DNA of 64,000 bases from Butyrivibrio fibrisolvens 16/4 (GCA_000209815.1 FP929036.1:2392035-2456034); one strand, 5' to 3'; counted from the first letter of the stretch, positions 38,378 through 47,951 are shown. Program-made: numbers and translations. Notes: a model not told the origin generated them from the sequence alone.

Positions 38378-39967
38378 TTAAATATCTCTTCTACCGTGAA
38401 TCAACCTGACATTTGCCTTGCCATTTTCCTTAACATGGTAAAGAGCATAATCGGCTGCATTCAGATAATCCCATGCCCTATTCAAATGATCTGGCACATG
38501 ATTAACAATACCCTGAGATACTGTCACATCTCCAATTCCAATGTCGTGTCCTACTTTTAATACCATCTCTTTGATTTCAGCCGCCGCATCTAATATCTCT
38601 TCATCGCTCATATCGAAATAGTAGACGATAAATTCATCGCCACCGTATCGAGCCACGAAAATATTTTCCAGGCCATCAAATATTTCCCTAAATCCTTGGC
38701 CCATATTTGCCAAAAGCTCGTCACCCTTAGCGTGACCGTAGGTGTCATTGACATGTTTGAACAAATCAACATCCATCATTTCTACACCAAGGTTTACCCC
38801 CTTGTCACTTGCCATTGTGAAGAGTTCATCTATAACATTATTAAGCTTCATTCTGTTAGCAAGCCCAGTAAGGGTGTCCGTCTCAGCCTGAGCCGAAAGA
38901 AATAGATTCTTGGTTTTTTGCTGAAGCAGCTCTGTCTTTAATCTAAGTGTAGTGATAAAAGATTTCCTGTTGTCATTTGAACGCTTTGAATCATATCGAT
39001 AGTAATTGTATGCACTCTGAGCGATTTTCGCCTTGTCATCAACGGCCTCGTACATTTTTATTTTCCACTTTTCCATTCGAAGGCGAATGTTGATTACCTC
39101 GTCCTCTTCGGCTTTGATTTCCACACGCTCAAATATTTTTTCAAGCTCCTTATACTCCTTTTGAGCCATCAAAAGTCTCACTATAGCTTCTATCTCATCA
39201 AACAGAAGGACCACATCCTTCACTTTATAAAAAGCGTCGATGCATTCCTGCTTATACTTTTTGGCAAGCTCCCCTTCTTTAACTGCATTGTAATAATACC
39301 AACGGCTAATCATAGCATCAAAGTTGGTATCAGCATCAAGTGTTTTACTATCGATCTCATCCATCAGATCAAGAATCTTTTTTGCATATTCCAAATCCCC
39401 CTGACGGACATAAAGTTTTGAAATATGAGCATAGGCCTTATCCAAAAGCATATTCTTAATTTCAGGGTTATCGATAAACTGGCAGCACTCCACTGCTCTG
39501 TAATTGTACTCTAAAGCCTCGTTTTTTGCCCCCATCTCCTCACATAGACTTGCGAAATTGACGCATCCCGCAGCCTCTTGATAGTAGATTCGATGAACTC
39601 TTGCAATATCGATGCAGTTAAGGTAGTTTTCCTCACTACTAATAAAATGGCCTTCAGAGCGCATAATGATGCCCATTTCATTGAAGCAACGACAAATCAT
39701 GTCATATTCGTCTGAATTAATAATCCCCTGTATTCCCGAAGACAAATAGTACACCGCCTGGGAAAACTCATTATTCCTAAACAGCGCGTCTCCTAAAATG
39801 CAGCTGGAATAATTTCTCAGACTGTCATTGCCACACTCTTGAGCCATATCAAAGAAATCGCAGGCTATGTCCACATATCTCTCACTGTCGACATTTTTAG
39901 CCGCCTCCATTTTCTTGATGAGCTCCACCGATTCCGGTGAATTCTTACTTAATAATACATCGTCCAA
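38378..39967 (-). CDS. Diguanylate cyclase with TPR-like N-terminal region
   Basis: 529 residues. Residues about 1-330 are helical repeats (TPR-like: ADALFRNNEFSQAVYYLSSG-type hairpins, AALEYNYRAVE-like AKNEALEYNYRAVECC), with no membrane helix. A short helix (about 345-365) leads to a GGDEF domain: DTLTGLANRMKLN, VDLFKHVNDTYGHAKGDELL and ARYGGDEFIVYY. The active-site GGDEF is intact, so it should make c-di-GMP from two GTP. The RxxD inhibitory site five residues before GGDEF is absent (LENIFVAR), so product inhibition is not expected. TTG start behind TAGGTAGGATAG, 13 nt after the VanW gene. Confidence 0.9.
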   Translation of the reverse strand: MDDVLLSKNSPESVELIKKMEAAKNVDSERYVDIACDFFDMAQECGNDSLRNYSSCILGDALFRNNEFSQAVYYLSSGIQGIINSDEYDMICRCFNEMGIIMRSEGHFISSEENYLNCIDIARVHRIYYQEAAGCVNFASLCEEMGAKNEALEYNYRAVECCQFIDNPEIKNMLLDKAYAHISKLYVRQGDLEYAKKILDLMDEIDSKTLDADTNFDAMISRWYYYNAVKEGELAKKYKQECIDAFYKVKDVVLLFDEIEAIVRLLMAQKEYKELEKIFERVEIKAEEDEVINIRLRMEKWKIKMYEAVDDKAKIAQSAYNYYRYDSKRSNDNRKSFITTLRLKTELLQQKTKNLFLSAQAETDTLTGLANRMKLNNVIDELFTMASDKGVNLGVEMMDVDLFKHVNDTYGHAKGDELLANMGQGFREIFDGLENIFVARYGGDEFIVYYFDMSDEEILDAAAEIKEMVLKVGHDIGIGDVTVSQGIVNHVPDHLNRAWDYLNAADYALYHVKENGKANVRLIHGRRDI

Positions 39968-39980
39968 ACTATCCTACCTA

Positions 39981-40841
39981 TTAGTTTTCAATATAAATCG
40001 CTGCTGTTAAAGCACTTCCCAATGTATTTTCGTAAACAATCATATTTTTGCCGTAAGTATTTTTGAATTTTAAATCCAGGTCGTTACCTGATATTGTTGC
40101 ATCCCAGCCCTCTGGAAGATAGGCTACTGGCAATGAATGTGGATGTCTCTCCGTTGCCTTTATTCCGGCTGTTTTCATGGTGGCATATATTGTTGATGAT
40201 ACCTGACAAACACCACCGCCAATTCCCATAGCATGCTCCTTATTTATGAATACCGGAGCTGTTACAAATCCGTTTTCTGGAGTACGTGGGCCAATGGCCT
40301 TGTTTGCAGAAAATGTCTTTCCTGGAGCCACCACTGTACCATTTACGTGAGATGCAGCTATCTGAATGTTTGTGCCCCTTGCGGCCTCTGGATCAAACTC
40401 TGTAGAGTATACTCCCAATAATTTCATGGTTGAAACTGCCTCTACATCTGCCCCAACAGTTGGTGTAGCATCTCTGCCCTCCAATCTTCCTGCGTATACG
40501 TAGTGAAAGGCGTATGCCGGCATATAATCGCCATATACCGCAACTAAATCAGGATTTTTATTCATATAGTCTGTGGCGTTAAAAGTAGCAGAAGCATTTC
40601 TTCCCTCGTTGATACCACAGTATGCATAGTGCATCAATAGCCAAAGCTGATCCCCATTGGCCTGCTGAGCCAGATTAGGATACATAGCAGCATAATATGC
40701 CCCATCAAACACCTTTGAAATGGCAATCAGCTCGTCATTAGACACCGCCTGGGCAGTAAGCTTTGGTGATGCTACAAATGCAATTATCAAAAAACATAAT
40801 GACAGACTTGTGCGATAAAACCATTTGTTTAATCTTTTCAT
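39981..40841 (-). CDS. Secreted VanW-family protein with two YxxxYxDL modules
   Basis: 286 residues from ATG 40841 (GGAGGAGATT site; an upstream in-frame ATG lacks one). Signal peptide about 1-31 ending in TAQA. Two repeats follow: FDGAYYAAMYPNLAQQ..HYAYCGINEGR and FNATDYMNKNPDLVAV..HYVYAGRLEGR. Residues about 140-286 are a VanW domain (YSTEFDPEAARGTNIQIAAS, VVAPGKTFSANKAIGPRT, GIGGGVCQVSSTIYATM, ERHPHSLPVAYLPEGWDAT split). VanW is found in vancomycin-resistance loci and many wall proteins but its activity is unknown. Followed by the GGDEF gene. The repeat module recurs in the protein at 55878. Confidence 0.85.
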   Translation of the reverse strand: MKRLNKWFYRTSLSLCFLIIAFVASPKLTAQAVSNDELIAISKVFDGAYYAAMYPNLAQQANGDQLWLLMHYAYCGINEGRNASATFNATDYMNKNPDLVAVYGDYMPAYAFHYVYAGRLEGRDATPTVGADVEAVSTMKLLGVYSTEFDPEAARGTNIQIAASHVNGTVVAPGKTFSANKAIGPRTPENGFVTAPVFINKEHAMGIGGGVCQVSSTIYATMKTAGIKATERHPHSLPVAYLPEGWDATISGNDLDLKFKNTYGKNMIVYENTLGSALTAAIYIEN

Positions 40842-40933
40842 AATCTCCTCCATATATACTGGTTTTGCGGACTCCCTAAATTTCCACACTAAACCTAGAA
40901 TATCAAGAATATTCTAACATTTTTAAAGACAAT

Positions 40934-40967
40934 AAAAAAGTGTGTCTCACAAAAGACACACTTTTTT
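40934..40967. terminator. Strong bidirectional terminator
   Basis: AAAAAAGTGTGTCT, CACAAA loop, AGACACACTTTTTT. It ends the minus-strand gene at 40981 and insulates the vanW unit. Confidence 0.9.
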
Positions 40968-40980
40968 CAATCCTATTATA

Positions 40981-41460
40981 TTATTTGTTTTTGCTCTGAG
41001 CTTCGAGCTCCTTGCGCTTATTTAATGCCCAAGCTCTAAGGCCCTTTTTCTTTTTAGCATCAACTGGTGCATTACCACCACGAAGACCTCTAACCTTTGT
41101 GATGTAAAGACCAGAAACAGTAGCCTTAACTTCCTTCTTAACTGGCATTTCATCAAAGATTTCTGCATCGCAGATGAGAGTCATCATCTGTGGACCAACC
41201 TTAGCCTTAACAACAGGCACCTTTGAATTTCTAGCATACCAAGGTGTAGCTGAAACAATAGCCTCTGGAAGGCCAGAATCCTTCATCTTTAAACGCTTCT
41301 TATCAATGATAAGCATAGACACCTGCTGAGCTACAGCATCCATCTGAGCCTTCTGCTCTTCCTGACGTGCCTGTGCTTTCTTACCCAAGAAATAAAGTAC
41401 AACAATAGCTATGATAAGTACGATAGCTATAACGAGTAACACAATACCAAGTGTGTTCAT
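40981..41460 (-). CDS. Small membrane protein of unknown function
   Basis: 159 residues from ATG 41460 (GGAGGATATCTT). One N-terminal membrane helix (about 3-26, IVLLVIAIVLIIAIVVLYFL), a short charged coiled coil (KKAQARQEEQKAQMDAV), then a soluble domain of about 80 residues (SMLIIDKKRLKMKDSGLP, VPVVKAKVGPQMMTLICD, EMPVKKEVKATVSGLYI) and a Lys-rich tail. Cytoplasmic orientation is likely. I do not recognise a family. A small hairpin (GCTCC CGA GGAGC, 41482-41494) lies in its leader. Monocistronic between glgP and a terminator. Confidence 0.75.
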   Translation of the reverse strand: MNTLGIVLLVIAIVLIIAIVVLYFLGKKAQARQEEQKAQMDAVAQQVSMLIIDKKRLKMKDSGLPEAIVSATPWYARNSKVPVVKAKVGPQMMTLICDAEIFDEMPVKKEVKATVSGLYITKVRGLRGGNAPVDAKKKKGLRAWALNKRKELEAQSKNK

Positions 41461-41545
41461 AAGATATCCTCCAATTTCTAAGCTCCCGAGGAGCCACAAC
41501 TAGGAGATATTCTAACATGAAGACTTTCTAAAATCAAGAACGCGT

Positions 41546-41560
41546 GTAACGCTCTCAAGC
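41546..41560 (-). other. Partial copy of the glgP/metY leader motif
   Basis: Plus-strand GTAACGCTCTCAAGC closely matches GTTACGCTCTCAATC in the glgP leader (43852-43866). The pairing arm is not found, so this is a fragment or coincidence. It lies just after the glgP stop codon. Confidence 0.3.
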
Positions 41561-41571
41561 TCCTTAAAATC

Positions 41572-43821
41572 CTATAAATGCCAGATATCGTTGTTGTACT
41601 GTTCAATTGTTCTATCGCTTGAGAAGAATCCTGCGTTTGCAATATTCTTAATCATCTTGCGGCCCCACTCTGTGCGGTTCTCGAAATCCTTGTAAGCCTT
41701 TTCCTTAGTCTGGCAGTAATCCTTGAAATCTGGGAATGTCATAAACCAGTCCTTATTAAGTAGCTCGTTGTAGAGGCGCTCAAGGTTCTCCTTCTGACCA
41801 ACTTCCATAAGCTTATCTGAAACGATGAAATCAACACACTTCTTAAGATTTGCATCCTTCTCATAGTAGTCGCGTGAGCAGTAGCTGGCCTCAGCGTAAC
41901 GCTTGATAACTGTGTCTGAATCCTCACCGAAGATATAAATATTATCGTCTCCAACGAAATCGTGCATCTCAACGTTAGCACCATCCATTGTTCCGATGGC
42001 AACAGCACCGTTAAGCATGAACTTCATGTTTGATGTACCAGATGCCTCCTTGGAAGCAAGTGAAATCTGCTCGTGAATATCGCAAGCTGGGATGAGCTTC
42101 TCTGCAAGTGTTACGTTGTAGTTTTCAACCATAACTACCTTAAGGTATTGACTAACCTCTGGATCATTTGCAATGATTTCAGAGAGGCAAAGGATAAGAT
42201 GAATAATATCCTTAGCAATTACGTATGCTGGAGCTGCCTTTGCACCAAAGATTACAGTGATTGGGCGGGCTGGCTTCTTGCCTTCCTTAATCTCAAAATA
42301 CTTGTTGATTACATAGAGGGCATTCATCTGCTGTCTCTTGTACTCGTGAAGTCTCTTAATCTGAATATCGTAAACAGAGTTGTCATCAATTCCGATTCCC
42401 TGTGTCTTTGCAAGGTAGTTCTTGAGAACTGTCTTTCTAGTGTTCTTTACATCAAGGAAACGCTGCACAACTGCATCATCATTCATAAACTGCTCCAGCT
42501 TCTTAAGCTCTGTAGCATCCTTTTTGAAACCTGGTCCGATAAGCTCCTCAATAAGCTTAGAAAGCTCTGGGTTGCAATATAATAACCAACGGCGGAATGT
42601 GATACCGTTTGTCTTGTTATTGAACTTTTCTGGATAGAGCTTGTAGAATGCGTTAAGCTCTGTATCCTTAAGAATCTCAGTGTGAAGCGCAGCAACACCG
42701 TTGATTGAAATACCGTAGTGGATATCCATATGAGCCATATGTACAAGGCCATCCTTGATGATATCTACTTCTGGATTCTTGTATTTCTTCGCGATTCTAT
42801 TGTGAAGCTCGCGAATAATAGGCATGAGCTGTGGAACTGCCTTCATCATAAAGTGGATTGGCCACTTTTCGAGAGCCTCTGCGAGGATTGTGTGGTTTGT
42901 GTAGGCAGTACATTTTGAAACCACATCAATTGCCTCGTCCATTGTAAGCCCACGAATCTGAAGGAGTCGAACTAACTCAGGAATTACCATTGATGGATGT
43001 GTATCATTTATCTGAATAACTGCGTAATCAGCAAGGTCGTAAAGGTTTGAGCCCTTCTCTACTGCCTCATCAAGGATGAGCTGGGCAGCGTTTGAAACCA
43101 TAAAATACTGCTGATATACACGAAGTAATCTACCGTTATCATCGGAATCATCTGGATAAAGGAAAAGAGTAAGATTCTTTGTAAACTCTGCCTTATCAAA
43201 ATTAATTCCATCTTTAATAATGCTCTCATCTACTGTTTCTACGTCGAATAGATGAAGCTTTGTACTAACTGAATCATATCCAGTAACATCGATATCGTAC
43301 ATTCTTGACTGAACATTGAAGCCGCCGAAATCTACCTGATATGTCTTTTCTGTCTTTGTCATCCAGCTGTGCTCAGACATCCAAGGATTTGGCTCCTCGT
43401 TCTGAAGATTATTGTTGAACACCTGCTTGAAAAGACCCATATGATATGCAAGACCTACGCCATCTCCATTAAGACCAAGTGTTGCAATTGAATCAAGGAA
43501 GCAGGCTGCAAGTCTTCCAAGTCCGCCGTTTCCAAGTGAAGGCTCTACCTCGATCTCCTCAATTTCTGCAAGTGACTTTCCGCAAGCCTCAAGCTCCTTT
43601 GAAACCTCATCGTAGAGGCCAAGGTTGATTAGGTTGTTTGAAAGAAGCTTTCCAATAAGGAACTCTGCACTGATGTAGTAGAGCTTTTTCTTGCCGCCTT
43701 TGATTTCCTTGTCCTGTGCCTTGTCTTTGACATACTCTAAAAGACCGATGTAGATCTCCTCATTTGTACACTGGTCCATGTGTCTGCCAAATCTTACCTT
43801 GATATACTCATTTGCTGTCAT
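41572..43821 (-). CDS. glgP: Glycogen/starch/alpha-glucan phosphorylase
   Basis: 749 residues, full GT35. Releases glucose-1-phosphate from alpha-1,4-glucan using phosphate and PLP. Visible: [13 protein letters not shown] (about 47-59), [17 protein letters not shown] (about 91-107), [41 protein letters not shown], the arginine-rich [23 protein letters not shown], and the PLP lysine in [20 protein letters not shown], followed by DGANVEM. All key residues present. Strong ribosome site AGGAGGATAAAAA and a structured leader at 43848-43930. Divergent from an AraC regulator, which may control it. Confidence 0.96.
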   Translation of the reverse strand: MTANEYIKVRFGRHMDQCTNEEIYIGLLEYVKDKAQDKEIKGGKKKLYYISAEFLIGKLLSNNLINLGLYDEVSKELEACGKSLAEIEEIEVEPSLGNGGLGRLAACFLDSIATLGLNGDGVGLAYHMGLFKQVFNNNLQNEEPNPWMSEHSWMTKTEKTYQVDFGGFNVQSRMYDIDVTGYDSVSTKLHLFDVETVDESIIKDGINFDKAEFTKNLTLFLYPDDSDDNGRLLRVYQQYFMVSNAAQLILDEAVEKGSNLYDLADYAVIQINDTHPSMVIPELVRLLQIRGLTMDEAIDVVSKCTAYTNHTILAEALEKWPIHFMMKAVPQLMPIIRELHNRIAKKYKNPEVDIIKDGLVHMAHMDIHYGISINGVAALHTEILKDTELNAFYKLYPEKFNNKTNGITFRRWLLYCNPELSKLIEELIGPGFKKDATELKKLEQFMNDDAVVQRFLDVKNTRKTVLKNYLAKTQGIGIDDNSVYDIQIKRLHEYKRQQMNALYVINKYFEIKEGKKPARPITVIFGAKAAPAYVIAKDIIHLILCLSEIIANDPEVSQYLKVVMVENYNVTLAEKLIPACDIHEQISLASKEASGTSNMKFMLNGAVAIGTMDGANVEMHDFVGDDNIYIFGEDSDTVIKRYAEASYCSRDYYEKDANLKKCVDFIVSDKLMEVGQKENLERLYNELLNKDWFMTFPDFKDYCQTKEKAYKDFENRTEWGRKMIKNIANAGFFSSDRTIEQYNNDIWHL

Positions 43822-43847
43822 TTTTTATCCTCCTATTATTTTACCCC

Positions 43848-43930
43848 GCCTGTTACGCTCTCAATCCTGAGTATTGCTTCGTCGCAAGATTGGCTCCTTA
43901 AGCAACACTCAGAGATTGATAGCTACAGGC
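43848..43930 (-). promoter_or_regulatory. Structured leader RNA of glgP (copy B of a shared element)
   Basis: Read on the minus strand: P1 GCCUGU/ACAGGC (6 bp), an asymmetric A / GUA internal loop, P2 of 10 nt per arm with one mismatch (GCUAUCAAUC / GAUUGAGAGC), a small AG-rich internal loop, P3 of 11 bp with one G-U (GAGUGUUGCUU / AAGCAAUACUC) and a 20-nt loop. P1 ends 26 nt before the ATG, just before the ribosome site; a TATAAA box lies at 43934-43939. Stem lengths and the A/GUA loop match copy A at 49249-49333 although the paired sequences differ. Confidence 0.65.
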
Positions 43931-43999
43931 TCATTTATAAAATTAAAAATTTAATATCATATGATGGTAAGAGTATAATGCTAAGATGTACGATAATGC

Positions 44000-44029
44000 T
44001 TGCCTAATCCTATTCAAAAGTGATACTAT
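44000..44029 (+). promoter_or_regulatory. Promoter giving a predicted leaderless araC-type mRNA
   Basis: TTGCCT (44000-44005), 18-nt spacer, TACTAT (44024-44029), 6 nt, then ATG at 44036. No ribosome site. Confidence 0.6.
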
Positions 44030-44035
44030 TCTGCT

Positions 44036-44908
44036 ATGTTAAATATTAATGAATATCAAGCCATACACGAAAACGTTAGTCACTTTGACTACAACATACC
44101 GTATAATACGTACCCTTGTACTATCCCACTGGACTTTGAAAGTGTGCCTCTTCACTGGCACGAGGATGTGGAATTCATCTATATTAAGAAGGGTTCAGGG
44201 GTTATTGTAATCGATGGAAATGAACATATAGTGAACGCCGGGGATATTGCATTTATTATCCCTGGAATGGTCCACGGTATTTTCCAGCTGGGGACAGATT
44301 CTATGGAATATGAGAATATTCTATTTGATGGAAAATTGTTTTCTTCCAGCACTGATGATTTCTTTGATACTTTTCTGCTGCCATTCTTTAGTAATACTGT
44401 AGAGGTTCCACACGTTTTCAGGCAGGGTGTCGCAGGCTATGAAAGTGTGCGAAAGTATCTTGATAGCAATGACAATATCTCTAGCCATCGTGAAGGGGCC
44501 TGGGGACTTGCCATAAAGGGCAATCTGTATTTATTGTTGTTTGATCTGGTGACTCTATATGAAAAAAAGAACGATTCTTCTGGCAAGAAGAAAATAGATA
44601 AGCTAAAACCCGTCATAAAATATGTTGAGCTTCATTATTCAGAGTCTATGACTGTGGCTGAAATGGCAGACATCGCTGGCTTTTCAGAGTCACATTTTAT
44701 GAGATTTTTCAAAGACACCTTTGGGGTGAGTTTTGTTACTTATTTAAATGATTACCGCCTTTCAATGGCGGCCCGCCTGTTGCTTGCTACCGAGGATACG
44801 ATTCTGGATATTTCACAACAGGTTGGCTTTGAAAACCTTTCCCACTTTAACAGGAAGTTTAAGGCAAAGTACGACAAGACCCCCAAGGAGTACCGCATAA
44901 ATAAGTAG
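44036..44908 (+). CDS. AraC family transcriptional regulator with cupin sensor
   Basis: 290 residues. N-terminal cupin (about 25-110: LHWHEDVEFIYIKKGSGVIVI, NAGDIAFIIPGMVHGI) that in this family binds sugars; C-terminal AraC double HTH (about 190-290: MTVAEMADIAGFSESHFMRFF and LDISQQVGFENLSHFNRKFK). Divergent from glgP, so glucan or sugar control of glgP is plausible. No Shine-Dalgarno; a -10 box lies 6 nt before the ATG. Its last 96 nt overlap the opposite-strand permease gene, so the conserved second HTH is coded antisense to a membrane helix. Confidence 0.93.
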   Translation: MLNINEYQAIHENVSHFDYNIPYNTYPCTIPLDFESVPLHWHEDVEFIYIKKGSGVIVIDGNEHIVNAGDIAFIIPGMVHGIFQLGTDSMEYENILFDGKLFSSSTDDFFDTFLLPFFSNTVEVPHVFRQGVAGYESVRKYLDSNDNISSHREGAWGLAIKGNLYLLLFDLVTLYEKKNDSSGKKKIDKLKPVIKYVELHYSESMTVAEMADIAGFSESHFMRFFKDTFGVSFVTYLNDYRLSMAARLLLATEDTILDISQQVGFENLSHFNRKFKAKYDKTPKEYRINK

Positions 44909-45949
44909 TGTATATAAATAATAGAAGTCGTGAATACTGCTTAGGTAATGAAATGCCGGGCAGTATTTTTGTATTACTCTGGCCTGCTTAAAATCTATAA
45001 ACACAGGTGATAATATGCCCGTCAGGATAATTAAAGCAGGAGTTAACATTCCAAGAGTTCTTATGTTTTTCAATAAAATTCTAAGTAGCATGGCAAGCAT
45101 TATTACCGTAAATTCGTATAACAGCAGTGCTGGAATTTCTCTAGCTAAGTTGGTAAAGATACCGCTGTATATAAGGCTAACTACAGTTATAATTGTTGGC
45201 GCCAAAAAGGCGATTCCATAGTATCCCAGGTCTCTTAAGAAGGTTAAGTTTGTCTTCCACCACAAGAATAATCCCTTATTTTGATCCTCCAGATAATACA
45301 TTGATGTGGCTATTCCACACACCATCAGCCACAGTGCTAGGATTCCACGAAGTGGCATAAGAATAACCCCAGCATCTTTTACATTGGAATCGTCTAAATA
45401 GCCTGGAACAAAAAGGCTCTTTGATAGACCAAGGCTGTCATAAGATTTTTCTAGTGATGCTAGCTGGGCTTCTGATGGTGTCCCATCATACACTTTCAGG
45501 GACATATAATTAATTAAAAGTTGCTTTGCCACCAAAGGGTATACGCGGGAGGCTGCAATTTCTCTTCCTAAAAGATGAGTTAGACCGCTCTCCCTGATTA
45601 CCACCTGTATCTTTGTGGATGGAATGGAATTTGAGGCAGCCTCATTAATCAGCCCATCCAAATCTTCCGGCACAATCCAGCCTTCCGTGAGAGTTTTGTT
45701 TGCCACTGCATCTGTTAAAGATTCACTGGAATCGTAGAACATATATTTTACTGCTTCGCAATCTGTGAGAGATTCTCGCAATGTAGCTGAGCTGACATCA
45801 GTTCCTGGAATATATACCCCAATGGTCAGAATGCCTTCATCTTCCTTTCCCACTTCCTTTAGGAGAAGCACCATTAAAGGCACCAGAAGAAGCATCAATA
45901 TGTAACTCTTTTTTCGCATCAGGCGTTTTAGTAAAAGAAGGTATCTCAT
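44813..45949 (-). CDS. ABC-2 type exporter permease subunit
   Basis: 378 residues. One N-terminal helix (about 15-31), an extracytoplasmic domain of roughly 150 residues (TIGVYIPGTDVSSATLRESL, EGWIVPEDLDGLI, REIAASRVYPLVAKQL), then five helices clustered at 195-365. This is the ABC2_membrane_3 / YhgE-like layout of drug or lantibiotic exporters. Third gene of an ATPase-permease-permease operon; shares 1 nt with the permease upstream. The final helix (LLIYAVLLGGLVVLCLKL) is coded opposite the araC-type gene's 3' end. Substrate unknown. Confidence 0.85.
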   Translation of the reverse strand: MRYLLLLKRLMRKKSYILMLLLVPLMVLLLKEVGKEDEGILTIGVYIPGTDVSSATLRESLTDCEAVKYMFYDSSESLTDAVANKTLTEGWIVPEDLDGLINEAASNSIPSTKIQVVIRESGLTHLLGREIAASRVYPLVAKQLLINYMSLKVYDGTPSEAQLASLEKSYDSLGLSKSLFVPGYLDDSNVKDAGVILMPLRGILALWLMVCGIATSMYYLEDQNKGLFLWWKTNLTFLRDLGYYGIAFLAPTIITVVSLIYSGIFTNLAREIPALLLYEFTVIMLAMLLRILLKNIRTLGMLTPALIILTGILSPVFIDFKQARVIQKYCPAFHYLSSIHDFYYLYTLLIYAVLLGGLVVLCLKLPVKVGKVFKANLL

Positions 45950-47166
45950 TATTTTATCTTCTGTCTCCTAACAAGTATTGATAAGAACAAAAATACAAAT
46001 ACGTACAGGGCCATAACCAAGATAAATTGGTACCGCCTGGTGGCCATATATCTGAAGGCTACTCCTGTAGGTAATACTTCTCCGATTTTTTGCAGAACAT
46101 CCGGGAAGAATGACTTTGGGTAAAAGTAACCGGATATGTAGGACATTCCCATATACAAAATGAAGGCTGCCAAAAACATATTTATTACTCCCTGGATGGT
46201 CTCAAACAAGAAAAATGCCAGGCTAGTATATAAAATTAACGCCGGTATTATATTAAAGGATAATTTAATTATATTGACATTGTTTGTAAGTCCGGTATTT
46301 AACAGCAATCTGTTAGTGGATGCATAAACTGCTGCTATAATTATTTCAGCACAAATCAGGTTAACTAATAGATAAGCCAAGTACTCAGACAGAATCTGTT
46401 TTCCTGCTCCCATCCCCTTAGAACTGATAAACTGATAGGTGGCTTTTTTCTTGCCAAGGAAGAAACTGATGGAGCAAAATGTCATCAATAATAGAAAAAA
46501 CAATCCTAAAGAAATCCAGTAATACTCAGGCGTTGATAGCCCTTCTGATAGTCCTAATTCAGAAAACTCTACCATATCATCCCTAGCCAGCATTGCCCCA
46601 ACATAAAGCAATAAAAGCTGGTCAATTTCAGGGTTTATTGCCTCTGCAGGAAATCCTGCATTTCTCATTTCTTTCTCAAGGCATAGTAATCCTTTTTCAG
46701 AACTTACTACAAGATTAGATGCAATATCTGCTAGTTCATCCATCATGATATTAGTTATCCCTCTTTGGCCAGAGGTGGCAAAATATTCTAAACTTATATC
46801 ATTAGATAACGCATTAAGGGAATTTATGAAATCATCTGTTATCAAAACATAGGCTGATACCTGTCCATCACGTAAAGCTGTCCTGGCATCTTTCTCATCT
46901 TCAAATGGAACAATATCTACCATAAAACGGCTCTCATCATTGTTCTCTAAAAGCTCTACACCCATAGTCAGCATATCATCTTTAGTAGAACCAACAACTC
47001 CCAGCTTATAGCGCATTTGTTCCTGACGATAACTTTCGCTATTAAGGATTCCATAAGCCAGAGCACCTACCACGGCAGCAACCACAACAGCCATAATAAG
47101 TATGCCAGGCATAAATCTAATTCCCCTTTTCAGTTGTACCCGGAAATAGTCTTTAAACCTAATCAT
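45949..47166 (-). CDS. ABC-2 type exporter permease subunit
   Basis: 405 residues from ATG 47166; a TTG start 15 nt earlier lies within the ATPase gene and has no better site. Same layout as its neighbour: helix about 17-40, an extracytoplasmic domain (KLGVVGSTKDDMLTMGVEL, SAYVLITDDFINSLN), then six helices (about 220-400). It overlaps neighbours by about 1 nt on each side, so it is translationally coupled and the pair forms a heterodimeric exporter with the ATPase. Confidence 0.85.
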   Translation of the reverse strand: MIRFKDYFRVQLKRGIRFMPGILIMAVVVAAVVGALAYGILNSESYRQEQMRYKLGVVGSTKDDMLTMGVELLENNDESRFMVDIVPFEDEKDARTALRDGQVSAYVLITDDFINSLNALSNDISLEYFATSGQRGITNIMMDELADIASNLVVSSEKGLLCLEKEMRNAGFPAEAINPEIDQLLLLYVGAMLARDDMVEFSELGLSEGLSTPEYYWISLGLFFLLLMTFCSISFFLGKKKATYQFISSKGMGAGKQILSEYLAYLLVNLICAEIIIAAVYASTNRLLLNTGLTNNVNIIKLSFNIIPALILYTSLAFFLFETIQGVINMFLAAFILYMGMSYISGYFYPKSFFPDVLQKIGEVLPTGVAFRYMATRRYQFILVMALYVFVFLFLSILVRRQKIK

Positions 47167-47167
47167 T

Positions 47168-47833
47168 CTACAATCGTCCAATTAAATGTGCCAAATCACC
47201 GTCGTAATTGTAAGGACGAAGCACTCCGTCCTTTAGGATATAACATTTATTGCACAGCTCCACTTCCTGCAGCTCGTGAGTGGAAATAATCATAGTTCCT
47301 CCGCGACTGCGAAAATCCTCGAAATAATCATATATTTCCCCTCGGCAAACCAGATCAAGGGCCGCCGTAGGTTCATCCATTAGCATCAGCTTTGGCCCGC
47401 CCTTCATTGCGCAGCCTATGGTAAGTCGCTTTTTCATTCCTCCCGATATTTTGCTGACAGGAACCTTTAGGAATTCATCTATCCCCAGAAGCTTTAAAAC
47501 ACCATTTTTAAGCTCCTTATCCAGTTCTTCCCTGCTGTACCACATTCTAAGATTGTCTCTGGCATTAAGCTCCTCAATCAAAGGATTTTCCTGAGGCACA
47601 TAGGCCACCTGCTTATTCCTAAGCTTTGCATTTGCGATTAAATCTTTTCCATCTATTGAAAAATAGCCACCATTCGGCGGCTGTAAACCCGCAAGAATGG
47701 ACAGTAGTGTAGATTTACCACTGCCATTTGCGCCCAATATTCCTATTATCTCACCTGGTGCCACATCAAAAGTCACGCCCTTTAGCACCTGATGCCTTCC
47801 GTAGCTTTTTTCAATCCCCTTTATTTCAAACAT
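47168..47833 (-). CDS. ABC transporter ATP-binding protein
   Basis: 221 residues, a single NBD. Walker A GILGANGSGKST (about 32-43), Q-loop VPQENPLIEELNA, signature KISGGMKKRLTIGCAM, Walker B KLMLMDEPTAALD, H-loop ISTHELQEVE. Drives the two permeases that follow. Promoter at 47865-47892; start behind GGTGAGGGAAAT. The regulator at 44036 is convergent, not necessarily the controller. Short NBD and twin permeases suggest a small-molecule or peptide exporter. Confidence 0.92.
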   Translation of the reverse strand: MFEIKGIEKSYGRHQVLKGVTFDVAPGEIIGILGANGSGKSTLLSILAGLQPPNGGYFSIDGKDLIANAKLRNKQVAYVPQENPLIEELNARDNLRMWYSREELDKELKNGVLKLLGIDEFLKVPVSKISGGMKKRLTIGCAMKGGPKLMLMDEPTAALDLVCRGEIYDYFEDFRSRGGTMIISTHELQEVELCNKCYILKDGVLRPYNYDGDLAHLIGRL

Positions 47834-47864
47834 ATTTCCCTCACCTACTAAACTAGATATCTTT

Positions 47865-47892
47865 ATTATAGTCTTTTATTAGGTAATGCAAA
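47865..47892 (-). promoter_or_regulatory. Promoter of the ABC exporter operon
   Basis: Minus strand TTTGCA (47887-47892), 16-nt spacer, TATAAT (47865-47870), 32 nt before the ATPase start. Confidence 0.55.
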
Positions 47893-47904
47893 ATAAAAAA
47901 ATAA

Positions 47905-47931
47905 GGCTCCCCAGCCTTTGCTTAAGGAGCC
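47905..47931 (-). terminator. Terminator of the sulfhydrylase gene
   Basis: GGCTCC / GGAGCC stem with a 15-nt loop, then TTATTTTTTTATTTT on the minus strand, 21 nt after the stop. Confidence 0.8.
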
Positions 47932-47951
47932 CCATAAATCTGTCCAAAATT

